Shown in pieces: positions 62,642-64,000 of a DNA stretch of 64,000 nucleotides (the first letter of the stretch is position 1; every line of letters starts with the position of its first letter). The notes beneath the pieces were generated by a model. That model worked only from the letters and a program-made list of their open reading frames with translations. It was not told the DNA's origin and searched no databases. The stretch covers positions 124,001-188,000 of the forward strand of contig NZ_FPBH01000012.1 of assembly GCF_900116445.1 (NCBI RefSeq), read 5' to 3'. Made by a program: the position numbers and the translations under genes. The stretch comes from Paraburkholderia aspalathi (lineage in GTDB: Bacteria; Pseudomonadota; Gammaproteobacteria; Burkholderiales; Burkholderiaceae).

Positions 62642-63262
62642 TCAGGTCACGGAATCGAAACGGTTCCGGATAAAACGACATGGATTTCCGCCATACACAC
62701 CCTCTGGATCAAGCGAACGATGCACGACGGACAACGGCGTCACCACGGCCGACCGGCCGATCGTCACACCCATCTGCACAACACATTTCGACGTGATCCA
62801 GACACCGTCCTCGATGACGATCGGCGCGACGCGCAGATCCATCGTCGTGCTCATATCGTGAGAGCCGGCACTGAGGAACGTCCCCTGGGAAATGCAGACA
62901 TTCGAGCCGATGCGGATTAGCGCCTGGTTGTAGATCCAGACGTCGACGCCGAACCAGCAGTTATCCCCTACCTCCAGGTTCCACGGCGACTTCACGCGCA
63001 ATGGATGCACGAAGCGGCAACCCGTGCCGATCTTCGCGCCGAAGAGGCGTAATAGCGCAACGCGGACCGACGAGAGCGGCAGCAGTTTGTTGTTGATGAG
63101 GCAGGCTTCCACGACAAACCAGATGAGCTCGATCAGGGCGCCGCGCTTCGCGCGATAGTTCCCCTTTCCAGCCAGACTGAGATCGATGACACGGCCATCC
63201 TCGCGAACGCCTTCGACTTCCGGCATACGCCCGATCTGCGGATCGTCGGCAGCGTTACCCAT
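62642..63262 (-). CDS. Putative sugar O-acetyltransferase, left-handed beta helix (WcaF-like)
   Basis: 206 residues. Hexapeptide repeats run through NLEVGDNCWFGVDVWIYNQ, RIGSNVCISQGTFLSAGSHD (catalytic His of SHD) and APIVIEDGVWITSKCVVQMG. NPCRFIRNRF ends the protein. WcaF-type enzymes acetylate colanic-acid-like exopolysaccharides. ATG 63262 has GGAG 7 bases before; the TTG at 63289 does not. Confidence 0.88.
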   Translation of the reverse strand: MGNAADDPQIGRMPEVEGVREDGRVIDLSLAGKGNYRAKRGALIELIWFVVEACLINNKLLPLSSVRVALLRLFGAKIGTGCRFVHPLRVKSPWNLEVGDNCWFGVDVWIYNQALIRIGSNVCISQGTFLSAGSHDMSTTMDLRVAPIVIEDGVWITSKCVVQMGVTIGRSAVVTPLSVVHRSLDPEGVYGGNPCRFIRNRFDSVT

Positions 63263-63438
63263 CAGATTTCTCCAGTCCACGAACGGCAATCGACATACCC
63301 GCGCATCACGCTTACATTATGTTTCGACTCCTTACTGAACCCGCCTTCATGGCCGTACGAGCAAGCGTTTTGGCGGCTGCACGCGTACCGGTTGGCGCAC
63401 GATAGCTCTATTGCGACCGCATCTTCCTGGGGCATCCG

Positions 63439-63936
63439 ATGACCATTCCGTTCCGGCACATAACACCCGCTCTGCTTCTCGCCATCGCGACCTATGCCGT
63501 ACCGGCGCTCGCGCAGAACGCAGCAGCGCCCGCGCCCGCTGCACCGGCTCTTGCCGCTACCGCTGCGACCAGCTACGGCACCCCCGCTCCTGCAGCGCGC
63601 GCCAAGCCGCGGGCGGCGAATCGCAACAGCGAAACGCAGTTGCTCGGCGCTCCACGCGACTACGGCTCGCCAGACGCGCAGCAAGGCAATACCGCCGACG
63701 CCCAGCAGGCAGCCCTGCTCGACGAACAACGCATGACGGTGCTGGGCGGAGCGCAGCCTGCCGTGCGCAAGCAGCCCAACAAGGCGCAGGCCGCCGGCAA
63801 CGGTAAGGTGCGCGTGGCCGGCCAGCCGGGCGGTACGAATGCAGCCGAGCGCCTGATGCCCGATGGCGCGGCGAAAACCACTTACGCCGATCCGTTCGAT
63901 GCGGGCAAGCACGCCGTCTACAAATCCCCGTGGTGA
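63439..63936 (+). CDS. Exported low-complexity protein of unknown function
   Basis: 165 residues. Signal peptide to about residue 25 (HITPALLLAIATYAVPALAQ), then an Ala/Pro-rich stretch, QLLGAPRDYGSPDAQQGN, and a C-terminal PDGAAKTTYADPFDAGKHAVYKSP with aromatic and charged residues. No recognised domain. It is divergent from the acetyltransferase gene. Function unknown. Confidence 0.65.
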   Translation: MTIPFRHITPALLLAIATYAVPALAQNAAAPAPAAPALAATAATSYGTPAPAARAKPRAANRNSETQLLGAPRDYGSPDAQQGNTADAQQAALLDEQRMTVLGGAQPAVRKQPNKAQAAGNGKVRVAGQPGGTNAAERLMPDGAAKTTYADPFDAGKHAVYKSPW

Positions 63937-64000
63937 TATCGCATTCATGAGATGGCCGCGTGCCGGATCAATCCGGCGCGGCTTCCTCCGTTGTAGCCGG

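Overview
The window looks like part of a chromosome of a Burkholderia-type betaproteobacterium, most likely Paraburkholderia. The reasons are high GC with GC-rich third positions, the betaproteobacterial neighbourhood pyrR-pyrB-pyrC'/ruvX/yqgE, the rubredoxin/thiD pair, the CIRCE-controlled groESL operon, a Burkholderia-type general porin, the one-chain indolepyruvate ferredoxin oxidoreductase, and an O-antigen locus ending at apaH. No rRNA, tRNA, CRISPR array, transposase or integrase was recognised. Species cannot be fixed from the sequence alone.

Region 1 (1-22.3 kb, all minus strand) is a large surface-polysaccharide locus. Read in the direction of transcription it holds a GDP-D-rhamnose-type reductase (rmd), rmlBACD for dTDP-L-rhamnose, manC for GDP-mannose, an ABC exporter (wzm and a short wzt), a CapK/PaaK-like adenylate-forming enzyme, a NodB-like deacetylase, wecB and two GT4 glycosyltransferases. 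Next comes a cassette resembling the mycobacterial route to decaprenyl-phospho-arabinose: a HAD phosphatase-UbiA prenyltransferase fusion, DprE1-like oxidase, DprE2-like reductase and a GT-C-like membrane protein. An SDR epimerase, an FAD oxidoreductase and the first 38 codons of a GtrA protein run off the left edge. Many of these genes overlap by 4 bp.

Region 2 (22.5-31.6 kb) is housekeeping: apaH, plsC, a catalytically degenerate dihydroorotase (pyrC'), pyrB, pyrR, ruvX, yqgE, a FimL/ChpA-like protein, a 56-residue rubredoxin and thiD. Region 3 (31.6-33.9 kb) is a small accessory module of a PAPS-dependent sulfotransferase with a C-terminal extra domain plus an APS kinase, framed by two direct copies of a terminator-containing 46-47 bp sequence. 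Region 4 (34-38.6 kb) has groESL under a textbook CIRCE element, a two-gene unknown operon preceded by two tandem LexA boxes, and a porin. Region 5 (38.7-47.6 kb) has an IclR regulator, a four-gene polar amino-acid ABC transporter, a LysR regulator and a giant indolepyruvate ferredoxin oxidoreductase.

Region 6 (47.9-63.9 kb) holds two envelope proteins of unknown role and then a second polysaccharide locus with a Wzx-like flippase, a Wzy/ligase-like protein, three GT4 enzymes, an acyltransferase-3, a hexapeptide acetyltransferase, a GMC oxidoreductase and a Tat-exported GH95 glycosidase. A degenerate GMC C-terminal tail lies in frame just beyond the GH95 stop codon, a trace of past gene duplication and replacement.

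The points most worth following are the arabinose-donor-like cassette (with alanine at the position of the benzothiazinone-target cysteine of mycobacterial DprE1), the SOS-boxed unknown gene pair, and the sulfotransferase/APS-kinase insertion.
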